This document shows positions 29,808 to 29,832 of a stretch of DNA of 29,832 nt, in pieces. Under the pieces are notes generated by a model. That model had not been told where the DNA came from. It was given only the letters and a program-made list of their open reading frames with translations, and did not search any database. Within the stretch, counting starts at the first letter, position 1. Each line of letters begins with the position of its first letter. The position numbers and the translations under genes were made by a program. The DNA is from an uncultured Bacteroides sp. (GTDB taxonomy: Bacteria > Bacteroidota > Bacteroidia > Bacteroidales > Bacteroidaceae), in contig CAJKOW010000022.1 in the NCBI GenBank assembly GCA_905201685.1, positions 1-29,832 on the forward strand, read 5' to 3'.

Positions 29808-29832
29808 CGATACATTGTGAGCTGTTTGCTTC

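Overview
The window looks like a chromosomal segment of a gut Bacteroides-type organism (order Bacteroidales; Bacteroides or Phocaeicola sensu lato). The grounds are Bacteroides-style promoters (-7 TAnnTTTG with a -33 TTTG-like box about 19-20 bp upstream), a long IspG with a central insert, a TGS-containing uridine kinase, a DUF5723 outer-membrane protein, a lone GH43 glycosidase, a lipoprotein glutaminyl-cyclase-like enzyme, and several families of palindromic intergenic repeats typical of these genomes. No rRNA, tRNA, CRISPR array, transposase or prophage gene was seen.

Layout. 1-1461: 3' part of a DUF5723 outer-membrane protein. 1549-6886 (minus): housekeeping run rpoN, PAP2-like membrane protein, gcvH, purE, ispG. 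6887-7271: divergent promoter region with an array of four dyads at an exact 23-bp period. 7272-8645: Xaa-Pro aminopeptidase. 8750-13477 (minus): a TPR sensor-kinase-like protein whose phosphoacceptor histidine is replaced by alanine, a sialate O-acetylesterase and a TGS/uridine kinase fusion. 13561-15258: Na/Pi cotransporter with a PhoU tail. 15304-15465 (minus): a 53-residue rubredoxin. 15650-19840: overlapping genes for a Ca2+ P-type ATPase, a HAD phosphatase and RibF. 20229-21857: secreted GH43 enzyme.

22271-25731 is the most interesting accessory block. A promoter overlapped by repeated TATCGAAAAACG sites precedes a 48-residue membrane peptide, a CPBP intramembrane protease, three divergent DUF2975-like membrane proteins that all end in the same seven residues (EEQDLTI), another small membrane protein, a Cro/CI-type HTH regulator and a 47-residue ORF. 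I infer a self-regulated membrane-sensing or immunity-like module.

25756-27923 (minus) is a second accessory block. It holds a metallo-beta-lactamase-fold protein with RNase J/CPSF-like beta-CASP C-terminal motifs, overlapping by 10 bp a protein with PD-(D/E)XK nuclease motifs. A palindromic repeat immediately upstream contains a good Bacteroides promoter reading into the pair. The window ends with sufE and a glutaminyl-cyclase-like lipoprotein gene, separated by a degenerate GACGAG/GTTGAC repeat that also occurs, inverted, inside the DUF2975 block.
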